Positions 1 to 9,126 of a stretch of 36,803 bases of DNA are shown in pieces (within the stretch, counting starts at the first letter, position 1; each line of letters starts with the position of its first letter). The stretch is from Prochlorococcus sp. AG-363-A03 (GTDB lineage: Bacteria > Cyanobacteriota > Cyanobacteriia > PCC-6307 > Cyanobiaceae): NCBI GenBank assembly GCA_003280445.1, contig QCEW01000012.1, positions 1-36,803 of the forward strand. The letters are read 5' to 3'. The notes below the pieces were generated by a model. That model ran no database searches. It was not told where the DNA came from and saw only the letters and a list, made by a program, of their open reading frames with translations. Position numbers and translations under genes: made by a program.

Positions 1-539
1 ACATCAGTTACTTGGCCTTGTGGAGTTGAATGTTGCCTGACTAATGGGAATTGAGGTTGTTTTTTCAATTCAGTAGGTAATTGAAGTTTTCTTGTTAGTT
101 GTAAGGCCCCTTCACCTTCGGATTCTGAAGTTGTTGCACTTACTGGAATACCTAGCTTTACAAAACCATCTGGGTCAGTAAAGAAAATGTACCTTAAGTT
201 CCTGCTTGAACGCCAAAACTTCTCTGCTACGTTGAAGAGTTCTCTTGTTTGATTTTTAGCTACTAATTCCGTGACGTTCCCAGATAATAATAATCCTAAA
301 TCTCTGGCATATCTTGTATCATTCATACCCGCATCCTTTTGGATACTACTTAAAGCAAAAAATGTAATAAGTGTCATTATAAAACTAACAACTAATGTTC
401 CAAAAGCTAATAGTTTCGATCTTAAATTAAATCTTGACCACCATAAATTTATTTTTTCTATAATACTTAAATTATCAAAGACTGTATCTTCTTTTGATGG
501 TGAAAAAGTATTATTTTTGTTTGAGTCTAAATTATTCAT
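1..539 (-). CDS. nblS: Sensor histidine kinase NblS/Hik33 (DspA), N-terminal part, 3' end outside window
   Basis: The reading frame is open from an ATG at 539 to the window edge (179 codons), so the HAMP, PAS and kinase domains expected for the family are not in view. The visible protein has a short charged N-terminus, a basic-aromatic stretch (WWSRFNLRSK, about 33-42), a transmembrane helix at about 43-65, and an extracytoplasmic segment with TRYARDLGLLL and VRQHSTPQGQVTDV. These match what I recall of the conserved start of the cyanobacterial NblS/Hik33 family, which responds to high light, redox and nutrient stress and controls hli genes and phycobilisome or photosystem acclimation. It starts 15 bp after the purD stop on the same strand, so it may be co-transcribed with purD. 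The assignment is by remembered family sequence; kinase activity cannot be judged here. Confidence 0.82.
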   Translation of the reverse strand, partial: MNNLDSNKNNTFSPSKEDTVFDNLSIIEKINLWWSRFNLRSKLLAFGTLVVSFIMTLITFFALSSIQKDAGMNDTRYARDLGLLLSGNVTELVAKNQTRELFNVAEKFWRSSRNLRYIFFTDPDGFVKLGIPVSATTSESEGEGALQLTRKLQLPTELKKQPQFPLVRQHSTPQGQVTD

Positions 540-554
540 TAATTATAGATATGA

Positions 555-1859
555 TTAAATATTTCTAACTTGGTAACCTATATCTTTCCGAAAATGCATG
601 CCATCAAATTTGATTCCTTTTAAGTTAGAGTAAGCTAATTCGAATGCTTTGTCGAAGGTTTCTCCCTGCGCGACTATTGAAAGAACCCTTCCGCCTGATG
701 TAATTGTATTGTTAAATTCGTCAACTGTGGTTCCAGCGTGAAAAACTTGTAGTGAAGAATTTGATTCAACGCTAAAGCTAAGCTTTTCCCCTTTTTGTGG
801 GTTTTCAGGGTACCCCTTAGATGCTGCAACTATGCAAGCACTACATTCAGATTTAAATGAAAGTTTTGGCGCATTTTCAATCTCTCCTCGAGCGCAAGCA
901 AAAAGAACTGAAGCAAATTCCTCTCCCATTAATGGCATTAATGCCTGACATTCTGGATCACCAAAGCGGCAATTAAATTCAATAACTTTTGGTCCAGATG
1001 ATGTAAGCATTAAGCCCGCATAAATAACCCCGATATATTTGATGTTCTTTTTTTTCAAGCCTTTTAAAGTTGGAATAAGAACTAGATCAGTTAAGTCTTT
1101 AAGTTCTTGTTCATTAACTAAAAGTGCAGGTGCATAAGCTCCCATGCCGCCAGTATTTGGCCCCTTGTCTCCATCAAGTAATCTTTTGTGATCTTGTGCT
1201 GGAGGAAGAACAATTAATTTTTCTCCATCACAAAGTGCAAAAATAGAAACTTCTGGTCCTTCGATTTTTTCTTCGAGGATAACTTTATTTCCTGCAGTAC
1301 CAAATTTTCCAGAAAATATTTCTTTAATTGCTTCCTGAGATTGCTCAATAGTTTCGCAAACAGTGACACCTTTACCTGCCGCCAGACCATCTGCTTTAAC
1401 AACGAGAGGTTGGTTAAATCTTTTAAGAATTTCCAGTGCTTCTTCTTTGGAACTTGTAGACCAGTACTTTGAGGTAGGGATATTGTTCTCAATCATTAGC
1501 GCTTTAGACCATTCTTTACTTGCCTCTAGTTGAGCACCATCTTTACCTGGACCAAAAACTATTAATCCTTCATCACGCATTTTATTTGCCAAGCCCTGTG
1601 CTAAAGGGACTTCCGGACCAATGATGACTAAATTAATTTCAAGCCGGTGACACTCGCAAATGATTGTTTCTTCATCTTCAGATTTAGGTTTTAGGCAAAT
1701 ACATTTTTGAAAGTTGGAGGTCCCTCCATTGCCAGGACAAACATATATTTGTTCAATTGATTGATTTTTCGATAGAGCCCAAGCAATAGAATTTTCTCTT
1801 CCTCCACTTCCAACTATTAATACCCTTTTTAATTCTTCAGGTTGTTGATTCTTTGTCAT
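555..1859 (-). CDS. purD: Phosphoribosylamine--glycine ligase (GAR synthetase)
   Basis: Cytosolic ATP-grasp enzyme of purine synthesis: joins phosphoribosylamine and glycine to make GAR. The 434-residue length is normal for monofunctional bacterial PurD. Visible motifs are GSGGRE at 17-22 (N-terminal domain), KADGLAAGKGV at 155-165 (ATP-grasp phosphate loop), PNTGGMGAY at 234-242 and RFGDPE at 298-303 (metal/ATP binding). It is divergent from purC across 189 bp, so two purine genes share a regulatory interval. The sensor kinase gene nblS follows 15 bp after its stop. Nothing is missing or broken. Confidence 0.97.
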   Translation of the reverse strand: MTKNQQPEELKRVLIVGSGGRENSIAWALSKNQSIEQIYVCPGNGGTSNFQKCICLKPKSEDEETIICECHRLEINLVIIGPEVPLAQGLANKMRDEGLIVFGPGKDGAQLEASKEWSKALMIENNIPTSKYWSTSSKEEALEILKRFNQPLVVKADGLAAGKGVTVCETIEQSQEAIKEIFSGKFGTAGNKVILEEKIEGPEVSIFALCDGEKLIVLPPAQDHKRLLDGDKGPNTGGMGAYAPALLVNEQELKDLTDLVLIPTLKGLKKKNIKYIGVIYAGLMLTSSGPKVIEFNCRFGDPECQALMPLMGEEFASVLFACARGEIENAPKLSFKSECSACIVAASKGYPENPQKGEKLSFSVESNSSLQVFHAGTTVDEFNNTITSGGRVLSIVAQGETFDKAFELAYSNLKGIKFDGMHFRKDIGYQVRNI

Positions 1860-2021
1860 TGTTTTTATCTTGCTTGAGTGAAAAAATAGTTTTAGTGGAG
1901 CTTTAATTATATTTTGATTATTAGTTAGTACATTTTTTTAAGAAAAGTTATTTAGTTGCTTGGACTTTAGGTTTTAAAGAAATTTGTCTTGATTTAGGTG
2001 ATTTTTGGAGCATTGTCTATT

Positions 2022-2027
2022 TATACT
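2022..2027 (+). promoter_or_regulatory. Putative -10 element of purC promoter
   Basis: TATACT lies 21 bp upstream of the purC ATG, about the right place for a -10 box with a short leader. No convincing -35 is seen, which is common in this group. An AGAGG at about 2039-2043 is a plausible ribosome binding site for the ATG at 2049. Seen by eye only. Confidence 0.35.
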
Positions 2028-2048
2028 AATTAGATATCAGAGGTATTA

Positions 2049-2792
2049 ATGAATCATATCCAAGGATCACTACTTTATGAAGGCAAGGCAAAACGGGTGT
2101 TCGCTTGTGAAAATCCAAATAGGGTTTTAATAGAGTTCAAAAATGATGCTACAGCTTTTAACGCAAAAAAACGATCAGAGATTGACGGTAAAGGACGCTT
2201 GAATTGCAAAATTTCTGCGGCCCTTTTTGAATTACTCGAATCGAATGGAATTGCCACGCACTTTTTAGAACTTCATTCAGACACATTTATATTTGCTGAT
2301 AAAATTAATGTAATACCTTTAGAAGTTGTTATTCGCAATATTGCGACCGGTTCATTATGTAGAGAGACACCAATACATCAAGGAACAATATTAAATCCTC
2401 CACTACTAGATTTTTATTATAAAGATGATGAATTAGGTGACCCTATACTTACAGAAAGAAGATTAAAGTTGCTTGATTTGATAAGTCCTTCTCAGATAGA
2501 AGAAGTAGAGAAAATTACTAGACGTGTAAATAAAATTTTAAAAGAATATTTTGATTCACTCGATTTACTATTGGTTGACTTTAAATTAGAGTTTGGCCTC
2601 AATTCATTAGGAAAACTTGTGATAGCTGATGAAATAAGTCCAGATAATTGTAGGTTTTGGGATAAAACAAATTCTGATCCCAAGGGAAGGATCCTTGACA
2701 AAGACCGCTTTCGGCAAGATCTTGGGGGAGTGCTAGATGCATATGAGGAGATTTTGAAACGTATAGAAAAAGACTCCTCTAATGCAACTTAA
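2049..2792 (+). CDS. purC: Phosphoribosylaminoimidazole-succinocarboxamide synthase (SAICAR synthetase)
   Basis: Cytosolic purine enzyme that couples CAIR and aspartate using ATP to form SAICAR. At 247 residues it is the compact bacterial type. Motifs: [11 protein letters not shown] at about 8-18 (nucleotide-binding glycine segment), [12 protein letters not shown] at 30-41, [11 protein letters not shown] at about 93-103 (substrate loop), and the C-terminal DFKLEFG followed by [13 protein letters not shown]. The ATG at 2049 has a purine-rich AGAGG six bases upstream. It faces away from purD, and is followed 54 bp later by the outer-membrane biogenesis cluster on the same strand. Confidence 0.97.
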   Translation: MNHIQGSLLYEGKAKRVFACENPNRVLIEFKNDATAFNAKKRSEIDGKGRLNCKISAALFELLESNGIATHFLELHSDTFIFADKINVIPLEVVIRNIATGSLCRETPIHQGTILNPPLLDFYYKDDELGDPILTERRLKLLDLISPSQIEEVEKITRRVNKILKEYFDSLDLLLVDFKLEFGLNSLGKLVIADEISPDNCRFWDKTNSDPKGRILDKDRFRQDLGGVLDAYEEILKRIEKDSSNAT

Positions 2793-2846
2793 GCAAATTA
2801 TTCTTGGTCATGAATTCCTTTATTTAATTGAATTTTTTTGAAATCC

Positions 2847-5150
2847 ATGTTCAAAAGACACGCTATCTCTAATAAGAAATTAATAAGCAAAAGTGCATAT
2901 GCCTTTGCTTTTTCAGTTCCTTTTATAAGCCTTTTTGGAGAAACTAAAGCCTCTAAAATAATCTCAGGAGAAAGCCAATTATTTTCTGAAAACAGGCAGA
3001 GTGAAAGTTTTCAATTTAATAATCAATTAAATAATAATAAATTTAATTTCAATCTTAAAGATTTTTTGATTTCTGAGGGAGAAAAGCAAAAAGATAAAAA
3101 TATTATTCTTGAAGAAGATAGAGTATTAATTTCAGAGATTGTTATTGAGGGACTTGAAGATCATCCTGATAAAGAGCGATTAGAAGTAATTGCTTATGAT
3201 GCAATGTTAATTAGACCTGGTAGTAAAGTTACAAGTGCAGAAGTTAAGAAGGATTTAGATCGGATTTATTCAACAGGTTGGTTCTCTGGCGCAAAAATTG
3301 AATCTTTACAAAGTGCTTTAGGTGTTCAACTTTTGATTAAAGTTGAACCTAATCCTATATTAAATAAGATTACTATTCTTCCTTCTAAAAAAAAGCTATC
3401 AAATACAAAATTAAATGAGATTTTTAAGAATGATTATGGAAAAACCTTAAATCTAAATACGCTACAAATAAGGATTAAAGAAGTTAAGGATTGGTATAAT
3501 ACAAAAGGTTATTCATTGGCAAGGATCTCTGGTCCAAGTCGTGTGACTAAAGAGGGAAGAGTAGAACTTAATATTCAAGAAGGATATATTGCTGGTATTG
3601 AAATTAATTTTATAGATGAAGATGGAAATATAGAAGATGAACAGGGTAGATTAATAAAAGGAAAAACAAAGAGATGGGTAATTGAAAGAGAATTAATTAC
3701 TAAAGTTGGAGATATTTTTAATAGAAATAAATTAGAATCAGACATCAAAAGACTATATTCAACTTCACTCTTTAATGATGTAAAAGTTACTCTCAAACCA
3801 GTAAGTTCGAAACCTGGAAGCATTATTATTTCACTGGGTATAACTGAGCAAAGGACAGGCTCTTTGACAGGAGGTCTTGGTTATAGCGGAGCCCAAGGTG
3901 TTTTTGGACAGATCGGATTGCAAGAGTCCAATCTAGCTGGGAGATCATGGTCGTCAAATATGAATTTGACTTATGGAGAATATGGAGCACTCTTAAATCT
4001 TTCGCTATATGACCCTTGGATTAAAAATGATAAGCATAGAACATCCTTTAGAACTTCATTGTATTTAAGTAGAGAAGTTCCTCAGGAATTTAGAAGTCAA
4101 GAGGGAGGAAGTATTAGAGGGGTTGCAGATAGATATGAAGCACCTAATTCTTCTCTAAGTTACGATACTAATCAATCTCAGAACTTAGATTTAAATAATA
4201 ATAATACTTTAATCAAGACGGGTCCATTTACTGATTTTTCTTCAGCTCAGTTGTCTGCTCCGCAATTTAGCTGGTTTGATTATGAGGGAGACTCAATTGT
4301 TTTAGAGCGAACAGGAGGTGGTTTTTCTTTTGCAAGACCTTTAAATGCTGGCCAACCTCTAAAAAAGGTTCCTTGGAGTGTACTTATTGGTGCTAATTTC
4401 CAGAAAGTTAAGCCAATAGATTACGCAGGAGATAAAAGACCTTACGGGGTAGCATCAACAAATTTTAAAGAAGGTAAAGTTCCTAAAAAGGAAGTTATTT
4501 GTGTTGCATACAATTGCTCTAAGGAAAATACATTAGTTAGTTTTAAAAGTGCAATTACATATAATAATTTGGATAATTCAAGAAATCCAACTTCTGGAGA
4601 TTATTTAAATATTGGTTCAGAACAATTTATTAGTTTAGGTGAGAATTCACCGACTTTTAATAGAACTAGGGTTAGTTATTCTCGTTTTTATCCTGTTAAT
4701 TGGTTGAAGTTTCACAAGGGTTGTCGACCCAAGCCTGGTGAAAAATCAGATTGCTCTCAATCTATAGGTTTTCAAGCAAAGGTCGGAACAATTATTGGTG
4801 AACTTCCTCCTTATGAAGCATTTTGCTTGGGAGGAACCAGCTCTGTTAGAGGCTGGAACTCTTGTGATCTTGGTGTCGCAAGGAATTATGGAGAAGCTAC
4901 GGCAGAATACAGATTCCCTGTTTGGCGGTTAGTCTCCGGAATGATGTTTGTTGATGCAGGATCTGATTTTGGTTCCCAATCAAATGTCCCAGGGAAACCT
5001 GGGGAAATTCTTGAAAAACCAGGATCTGGTTTTTCTGTTGGGCCCGGAGCAGTGATTAACACACCTGTTGGCCCAATTCGGATAGAGGCAGCGACTCAAG
5101 ATTTCAGTGGCAATTGGCGATATAACATCGGAATTGGTTGGAAATTCTAG
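2847..5150 (+). CDS. bamA: Omp85/BamA-family outer membrane assembly protein
   Basis: Outer-membrane insertase that folds beta-barrel proteins. The reading frame also allows a TTG at 2838, but the ATG at 2847 gives a standard signal peptide: basic start, hydrophobic core YAFAFSVPFISLF, and cleavage near KAS. After a low-complexity Asn/Ser/Lys linker come POTRA-like repeats, the first starting at ISEIVIEGLEDHP and the last containing DIKRLYSTSLFNDVKV, then a barrel domain from about EQRTGSLTGGLGYSG. The barrel carries the Omp85 VRGW loop signature (GGTSSVRGW) and ends YNIGIGWKF with a terminal Phe, as expected for an outer-membrane barrel. Cyanobacterial versions usually have three POTRA domains, consistent with this. 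The last base of its TAG stop is the first base of the proposed lpxC GTG, implying translational coupling with lipid A synthesis. Confidence 0.92.
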   Translation: MFKRHAISNKKLISKSAYAFAFSVPFISLFGETKASKIISGESQLFSENRQSESFQFNNQLNNNKFNFNLKDFLISEGEKQKDKNIILEEDRVLISEIVIEGLEDHPDKERLEVIAYDAMLIRPGSKVTSAEVKKDLDRIYSTGWFSGAKIESLQSALGVQLLIKVEPNPILNKITILPSKKKLSNTKLNEIFKNDYGKTLNLNTLQIRIKEVKDWYNTKGYSLARISGPSRVTKEGRVELNIQEGYIAGIEINFIDEDGNIEDEQGRLIKGKTKRWVIERELITKVGDIFNRNKLESDIKRLYSTSLFNDVKVTLKPVSSKPGSIIISLGITEQRTGSLTGGLGYSGAQGVFGQIGLQESNLAGRSWSSNMNLTYGEYGALLNLSLYDPWIKNDKHRTSFRTSLYLSREVPQEFRSQEGGSIRGVADRYEAPNSSLSYDTNQSQNLDLNNNNTLIKTGPFTDFSSAQLSAPQFSWFDYEGDSIVLERTGGGFSFARPLNAGQPLKKVPWSVLIGANFQKVKPIDYAGDKRPYGVASTNFKEGKVPKKEVICVAYNCSKENTLVSFKSAITYNNLDNSRNPTSGDYLNIGSEQFISLGENSPTFNRTRVSYSRFYPVNWLKFHKGCRPKPGEKSDCSQSIGFQAKVGTIIGELPPYEAFCLGGTSSVRGWNSCDLGVARNYGEATAEYRFPVWRLVSGMMFVDAGSDFGSQSNVPGKPGEILEKPGSGFSVGPGAVINTPVGPIRIEAATQDFSGNWRYNIGIGWKF

Positions 5151-5995
5151 TGTTCTTATTCCCCAATGATTACGAAGAAGGTTGGACGCTTAAAAATGAA
5201 ATTAAAAAAGATGGTATAGGATTGCATACAGGTCTGAAATGTTCAGTAATTATTAAGCCAACAGAATTAGAGGGATTTCACATATCTTTTTCAGATGAAC
5301 CTAATAAAATTATTCCCATAAATATTTCGCAAGTAAGAAATACGCCTTTATGTACAACACTTGATGTTAATGGAAAAAAAGTATCTACTGTTGAACACTT
5401 GCTGGCCTCATTAATTGGTTCAGGCTTAACTCATGTAAAAATAGAAATAAATGGAAGTGAAATCCCATTGCTTGATGGTTCTGCGATTGGTTGGGTAAAG
5501 GAAATTGAGAAGGCAGGAATAGTTAATTCCATTACATCGCCTAGACCAAGGCCAGAAATCAAATCCCCAGTTTTGGTAAATAAAGGAGAAAGTGTGATTT
5601 TTGCAATACCAGCAAAAAAATTGAAATTAATAGGTTTGATTGATTTCCCCTATAAGGCAATTGGACAACAAATGTTTTCTATTGAGCTGTCGCCAAATAA
5701 TTTTGTTAAAGAAATTGCACCAGCACGAACTTTTGGCTTTCTTGATCAGTTAGAAGAATTAAAGAAAGCTGGACTAATTAAAGGAGGAGCAATTGATAAT
5801 GCGTTGGTTTGTGATGGTGATTCTTGGGTGAATCCACCCTTGAGATTTGCAAACGAACCAGTGCGACATAAGTTGCTTGACTTGATTGGAGATTTAGCTT
5901 TTGTTGGATTACCGAAAGCACAAATTTTTGTTTATAAAGGGTCTCACTCTCTTCATGCTGAATTTGCAGCTTCTCTTCAAAAAGTATTAAATTAA
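5150..5995 (+). CDS. lpxC: UDP-3-O-acyl-N-acetylglucosamine deacetylase
   Basis: Zinc deacetylase, the committed step of lipid A synthesis. From the GTG at 5150 the protein is 281 residues. A TTG at 5138 is also in frame but would overlap bamA by 13 bases, so I prefer the GTG that shares one base with the bamA stop. Zinc ligands and catalytic residues can be placed: H83 in STVEHLLASL, H240 and D244 in VRHKLLDLIGD, and H267 in KGSHSLHAEF. The N-terminal GIGLHTG matches the usual GVGLHSG start of the first domain, and ARTFGF is the substrate-loop motif. It is followed by fabZ, lpxA and lpxB in a standard lipid A operon. Confidence 0.95.
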   Translation: MFLFPNDYEEGWTLKNEIKKDGIGLHTGLKCSVIIKPTELEGFHISFSDEPNKIIPINISQVRNTPLCTTLDVNGKKVSTVEHLLASLIGSGLTHVKIEINGSEIPLLDGSAIGWVKEIEKAGIVNSITSPRPRPEIKSPVLVNKGESVIFAIPAKKLKLIGLIDFPYKAIGQQMFSIELSPNNFVKEIAPARTFGFLDQLEELKKAGLIKGGAIDNALVCDGDSWVNPPLRFANEPVRHKLLDLIGDLAFVGLPKAQIFVYKGSHSLHAEFAASLQKVLN

Positions 5996-6007
5996 TTAAA
6001 TCTGATT

Positions 6008-6466
6008 TTGACTGACATTTCTCCTTCCCAACCTCTTGTCTTAAACAGCGAGCAAATTATGGGGCTATTGCCACATAGGTACCCTTTCGCTCTCGTTGAC
6101 AGACTGATAGAACACGAGCCAGGCAAGAAAGCTGTAGCAATAAAAAATGTCACTCTCAACGAACCTCAATTTCAAGGCCATTTCCCTGACAGGCCTTTAA
6201 TGCCAGGAGTCTTAATAGTAGAAGCAATGGCTCAGGTAGGTGGTTTGATTGTTGCTCAAATGCCTGATCTCCCAAAAGGGCTGTTTGTTTTCGCAGGAAT
6301 AGATTCAGTTCGCTTTAGGCGTCCAGTTGTCCCTGGAGATCAATTATTAATTTCCTGTGAATTGATAAGCATTAAAAGGAAGAGATTTGGGAAAGTGAGG
6401 GGAGAAGCAAAAGTTGATGATCAGTTGGTTTGTTCAGGAGATTTGATGTTCTCTCTCGTGGATTGA
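6008..6466 (+). CDS. fabZ: (3R)-hydroxyacyl-ACP dehydratase
   Basis: Hot-dog-fold dehydratase of fatty acid elongation; it competes with LpxA for the hydroxyacyl-ACP pool, which explains its usual place in lipid A operons. The start is a TTG at 6008, 12 bp after the lpxC stop; no ATG gives a full N-terminus. Motifs: [13 protein letters not shown] at about 20-32 and [20 protein letters not shown] at 57-76, which holds the catalytic pair H58 and E72. The length of 152 residues is normal. lpxA starts one base beyond the stop. Confidence 0.97.
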   Translation: MTDISPSQPLVLNSEQIMGLLPHRYPFALVDRLIEHEPGKKAVAIKNVTLNEPQFQGHFPDRPLMPGVLIVEAMAQVGGLIVAQMPDLPKGLFVFAGIDSVRFRRPVVPGDQLLISCELISIKRKRFGKVRGEAKVDDQLVCSGDLMFSLVD

Positions 6467-6467
6467 A

Positions 6468-7322
6468 ATGATGAGTGAACGTGAATTCTCTGAAAGCTTA
6501 GTCGGTGATAACAAAGTTAATATTCATGCCTTTGCAGATGTCTCTCCAAAGGCTGAACTTGGTAAAGGTGTCTGTATATGTTCAGGAGCTGTAATTGGTC
6601 CAAATGTGATTATTGGTCCAAACACGTGGATAGGCCCAAATGTAATTATTGAAGGGAATGTGAAAATAGGATCAAATAATAAGATTTTTCCAGGAGCATG
6701 TATTGGATTGGAACCCCAAGATTTAAAGTACAAAGGAGATTCTACCAATGTTTTGATTGGGGACAATAATACTTTTAGAGAATGTATAACGATTAATAGA
6801 GCTACCTTTGAAGGAGAAAAAACGATAGTTGGTAATCAAAATTTGTTAATGGCATATTCACATTTAGGACATAATTGTGAAATTGGAAACAATGTTGTCA
6901 TTGCTAATAGCGTGCAGATTGCAGGTCATGTTGTTGTTGAAGATAGAGCTGTTATAGGAGGTTGCTTGGGGATACATCAATTTGTTCATATTGGTTATTT
7001 GGCTATGGTTGGTGGTATGACAAGAGTTGATAGAGATGTTCCTCCATATTGCTTGGCAGAAGGTCATCCTGGAAGAATGCGAGGACTGAATAAAGTTGGA
7101 ATTAAAAGAAAAAGTATAGACAAAGAGAATAAAGAAGATTATATACAACTTAAAAGAATTTGGAACTTATTATTTAAATCTGAATATGTAATTTCTGATG
7201 GATTAAAAATTGCTAAACAAGAGAATTTATTGCAATCTTCTGCCAGGTTATGTGGATTTATTGAACTCTCAATAGGAAAAGGTAGAAGAGGTCCAATGCC
7301 TTCTTTAATGCCAACTAAATAA
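6468..7322 (+). CDS. lpxA: Acyl-ACP--UDP-N-acetylglucosamine O-acyltransferase
   Basis: First enzyme of lipid A synthesis: transfers a 3-hydroxyacyl chain from ACP to UDP-GlcNAc. Many left-handed beta-helix hexapeptide repeats (pattern [LIV]Gxxxx) fill residues 20-190, for example VIGPNVIIGPNTWIGPNVI. The catalytic His is H135 in SHLGHNCEIG, equivalent to H125 of the E. coli enzyme. The C-terminal helical domain is about 90 residues. There are two adjacent start codons, ATG at 6468 and 6471; either gives essentially the same protein. It sits between fabZ (one base gap) and lpxB (three base gap). Confidence 0.96.
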   Translation: MMSEREFSESLVGDNKVNIHAFADVSPKAELGKGVCICSGAVIGPNVIIGPNTWIGPNVIIEGNVKIGSNNKIFPGACIGLEPQDLKYKGDSTNVLIGDNNTFRECITINRATFEGEKTIVGNQNLLMAYSHLGHNCEIGNNVVIANSVQIAGHVVVEDRAVIGGCLGIHQFVHIGYLAMVGGMTRVDRDVPPYCLAEGHPGRMRGLNKVGIKRKSIDKENKEDYIQLKRIWNLLFKSEYVISDGLKIAKQENLLQSSARLCGFIELSIGKGRRGPMPSLMPTK

Positions 7323-7325
7323 ATA

Positions 7326-8501
7326 ATGAAGTTATTAATCAGCACTGGTGAAGTCTCTGGAGACTTGCAGGGGAGTTTATTAATAAAGGCTTTACAGACT
7401 AATGCAGACAAAAGAAAAATTGAATTAGAGATAATTGCTTTAGGTGGAGAAAGGATGAGAGAAGCTGGGGCTCAATTGATATCTAACACTTCTTCGATAG
7501 GTGCAATTGGTTTTTTAGAAGCTCTACCTTACGTTCTACCAACTTTAAATGCACAATCAAAAATTGATAGTTACTTAAATTCTTCACCTCCTGATGCTGT
7601 TGTTTTAATTGACTATATGGGGCCAAATATTCGATTAGGGTTAAAAGTAAAAAAAAAGTTCCCTAATATTCCAATAATTTATTATATTGCGCCTCAGGAA
7701 TGGGCATGGAGATTAGGTGATTCGGGTACAACCGATTTGATTAGTTTTACGGATAAAATATTAGCTATTTTTGAAGATGAAGCTAAATTTTATTCAAATA
7801 AGGGAGGTAATGTAAAATTCGTGGGTCATCCAATGTTGGATTTTTATAGGAATATTCCTACTAAAGAAGAATCATTTAGGAAAATAGGATTAACTTCTGA
7901 TAACAAACTTCTCCTTATTATTCCGGCTTCTAGAAAACAAGAACTTAAATATATTTTACCCACATTGCTTAAAGCGGCTAAGCTTCTTCAGGATAAAGAT
8001 CCTTCTATTACTGTCCTAATACCATCTGGATTAAAAGAATTTGATGAACTGCTAAATAATGCATTAAAAGAATATGGTGTTTCTGGAAGGATTATTTTGT
8101 CGAAAGAAGTTGATGATTTAAAACCATTTTTATTTTCAGCAGCTCATCTGGCTTTGGCTAAATCTGGGACGATAAATATGGAATTGGCTCTAAACTCAGT
8201 TCCACAAATTGTTGGGTATAAAGTAAGTAGAGTTACTGCTTTTTTCGCAAGATATTTATTGAGATTTAATGTTAAATATATCTCCCCAGTTAATCTTCTT
8301 TTAAATAAAATGTTAATACCAGAGTTTATACAAGAGGATTTTAAAGCTGAAAAAATTTTCAATGCAGCATTAAGAATCCTTGAAGATAATTCTACAAAAG
8401 ATGGCATAATACTTGGTTATGAAAGATTGAAAGATAAATTAGGAAAGCCTGGAGTTACAGATAGAGCATCAAAGGATATTCTGGACTTATTAGTTAAATG
8501 A
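7326..8501 (+). CDS. lpxB: Lipid-A-disaccharide synthase
   Basis: Membrane-associated glycosyltransferase (GT19) that condenses UDP-2,3-diacylglucosamine with lipid X. The N-terminus has the family motif STGEVSGD at about 6-13, then IALGGERMREAG and the central YYIAPQEWAWR. Toward the C-terminus, LAKSGTINMELAL matches the nucleotide-sugar binding segment (usually SGTxTLE). Length 391 is normal. Its TGA overlaps the first possible ATG of msrA by four bases, so msrA belongs to the same transcription unit. Confidence 0.94.
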   Translation: MKLLISTGEVSGDLQGSLLIKALQTNADKRKIELEIIALGGERMREAGAQLISNTSSIGAIGFLEALPYVLPTLNAQSKIDSYLNSSPPDAVVLIDYMGPNIRLGLKVKKKFPNIPIIYYIAPQEWAWRLGDSGTTDLISFTDKILAIFEDEAKFYSNKGGNVKFVGHPMLDFYRNIPTKEESFRKIGLTSDNKLLLIIPASRKQELKYILPTLLKAAKLLQDKDPSITVLIPSGLKEFDELLNNALKEYGVSGRIILSKEVDDLKPFLFSAAHLALAKSGTINMELALNSVPQIVGYKVSRVTAFFARYLLRFNVKYISPVNLLLNKMLIPEFIQEDFKAEKIFNAALRILEDNSTKDGIILGYERLKDKLGKPGVTDRASKDILDLLVK

Positions 8502-9109
8502 TTCCTATGACTAAAATCCTCAGAAGACTAATAGTATTTTCTTTGCTCCTGGTACTATTCATAGCCTATCCTTTGCAAGTATTTGCCGAAGCAGAAGAAG
8601 CTATTTTTGCAGGAGGGTGTTTTTGGTGCCTAGAACATGATCTAGAGAAACTTGATGGAGTTGTTTCGGTAGAAAGTGGATACTCCGGAGGAGATTCAAC
8701 TAATCCCACATATGAAAACCATAGTGGTCATCAAGAGGTTGTTAAAGTTAGTTTTGACCCCAATATATTAAGTTATAAGGATTTACTTAAAGAGTACTGG
8801 ATTAATATTGATCCTTTTGATAATAAGGGACAATTTTGTGATAGAGGTAATTCATATAAGCCTCTTATTTTTACATCTAATCAAGAACAAGAGAGTGATG
8901 CAAAAGAGAGCAAAGAAATTATATCTCTTGCAATAAATGTACCCTTGGACCAATTAAAGGTTGATATTATTGACTCAAAAACTTTTTGGATCGCAGAGAA
9001 TTATCATCAAGACTTTGCAGTTAAAAATCCACTTAAATATAATTTTTATAGGACGAGTTGTGGTAGAGACAATAGGCTAAAAAAGGTCTGGGGCGAATAT
9101 AAATTATAG
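8498..9109 (+). CDS. msrA: Peptide-methionine (S)-S-oxide reductase with N-terminal signal peptide
   Basis: Repairs methionine-S-sulfoxide in proteins. The catalytic motif GGCFWC occupies residues 39-44, with C41 as the sulfenic-acid cysteine, followed by family motifs ESGYSGG and GHQEVVKVSFDP; a possible resolving Cys lies in RTSCGRD near the C-terminus. Before the catalytic domain is a basic start (TKILRR), a hydrophobic stretch LIVFSLLLVLFIAYPL and VFAEA, a credible signal peptide with cleavage after about residue 30. This points to the periplasm or thylakoid lumen instead of the usual cytosolic location. ATG 8498 overlaps lpxB; ATG 8507 is an alternative start three residues in. It is convergent with pepA. 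Confidence 0.93.
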   Translation: MIPMTKILRRLIVFSLLLVLFIAYPLQVFAEAEEAIFAGGCFWCLEHDLEKLDGVVSVESGYSGGDSTNPTYENHSGHQEVVKVSFDPNILSYKDLLKEYWINIDPFDNKGQFCDRGNSYKPLIFTSNQEQESDAKESKEIISLAINVPLDQLKVDIIDSKTFWIAENYHQDFAVKNPLKYNFYRTSCGRDNRLKKVWGEYKL

Positions 9110-9126
9110 TAGATAATTTTTGAATA

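Noticed and set aside
271..558. Plus-strand 95-codon frame at the left end
   Set aside because: It is the shadow of the minus-strand nblS gene, whose translation has clear family features through this interval.
6524..6766. Sequence repeats within lpxA
   Set aside because: They are the natural hexapeptide repeats of the LpxA beta-helix, not a DNA repeat element; the antisense frame here is a shadow.
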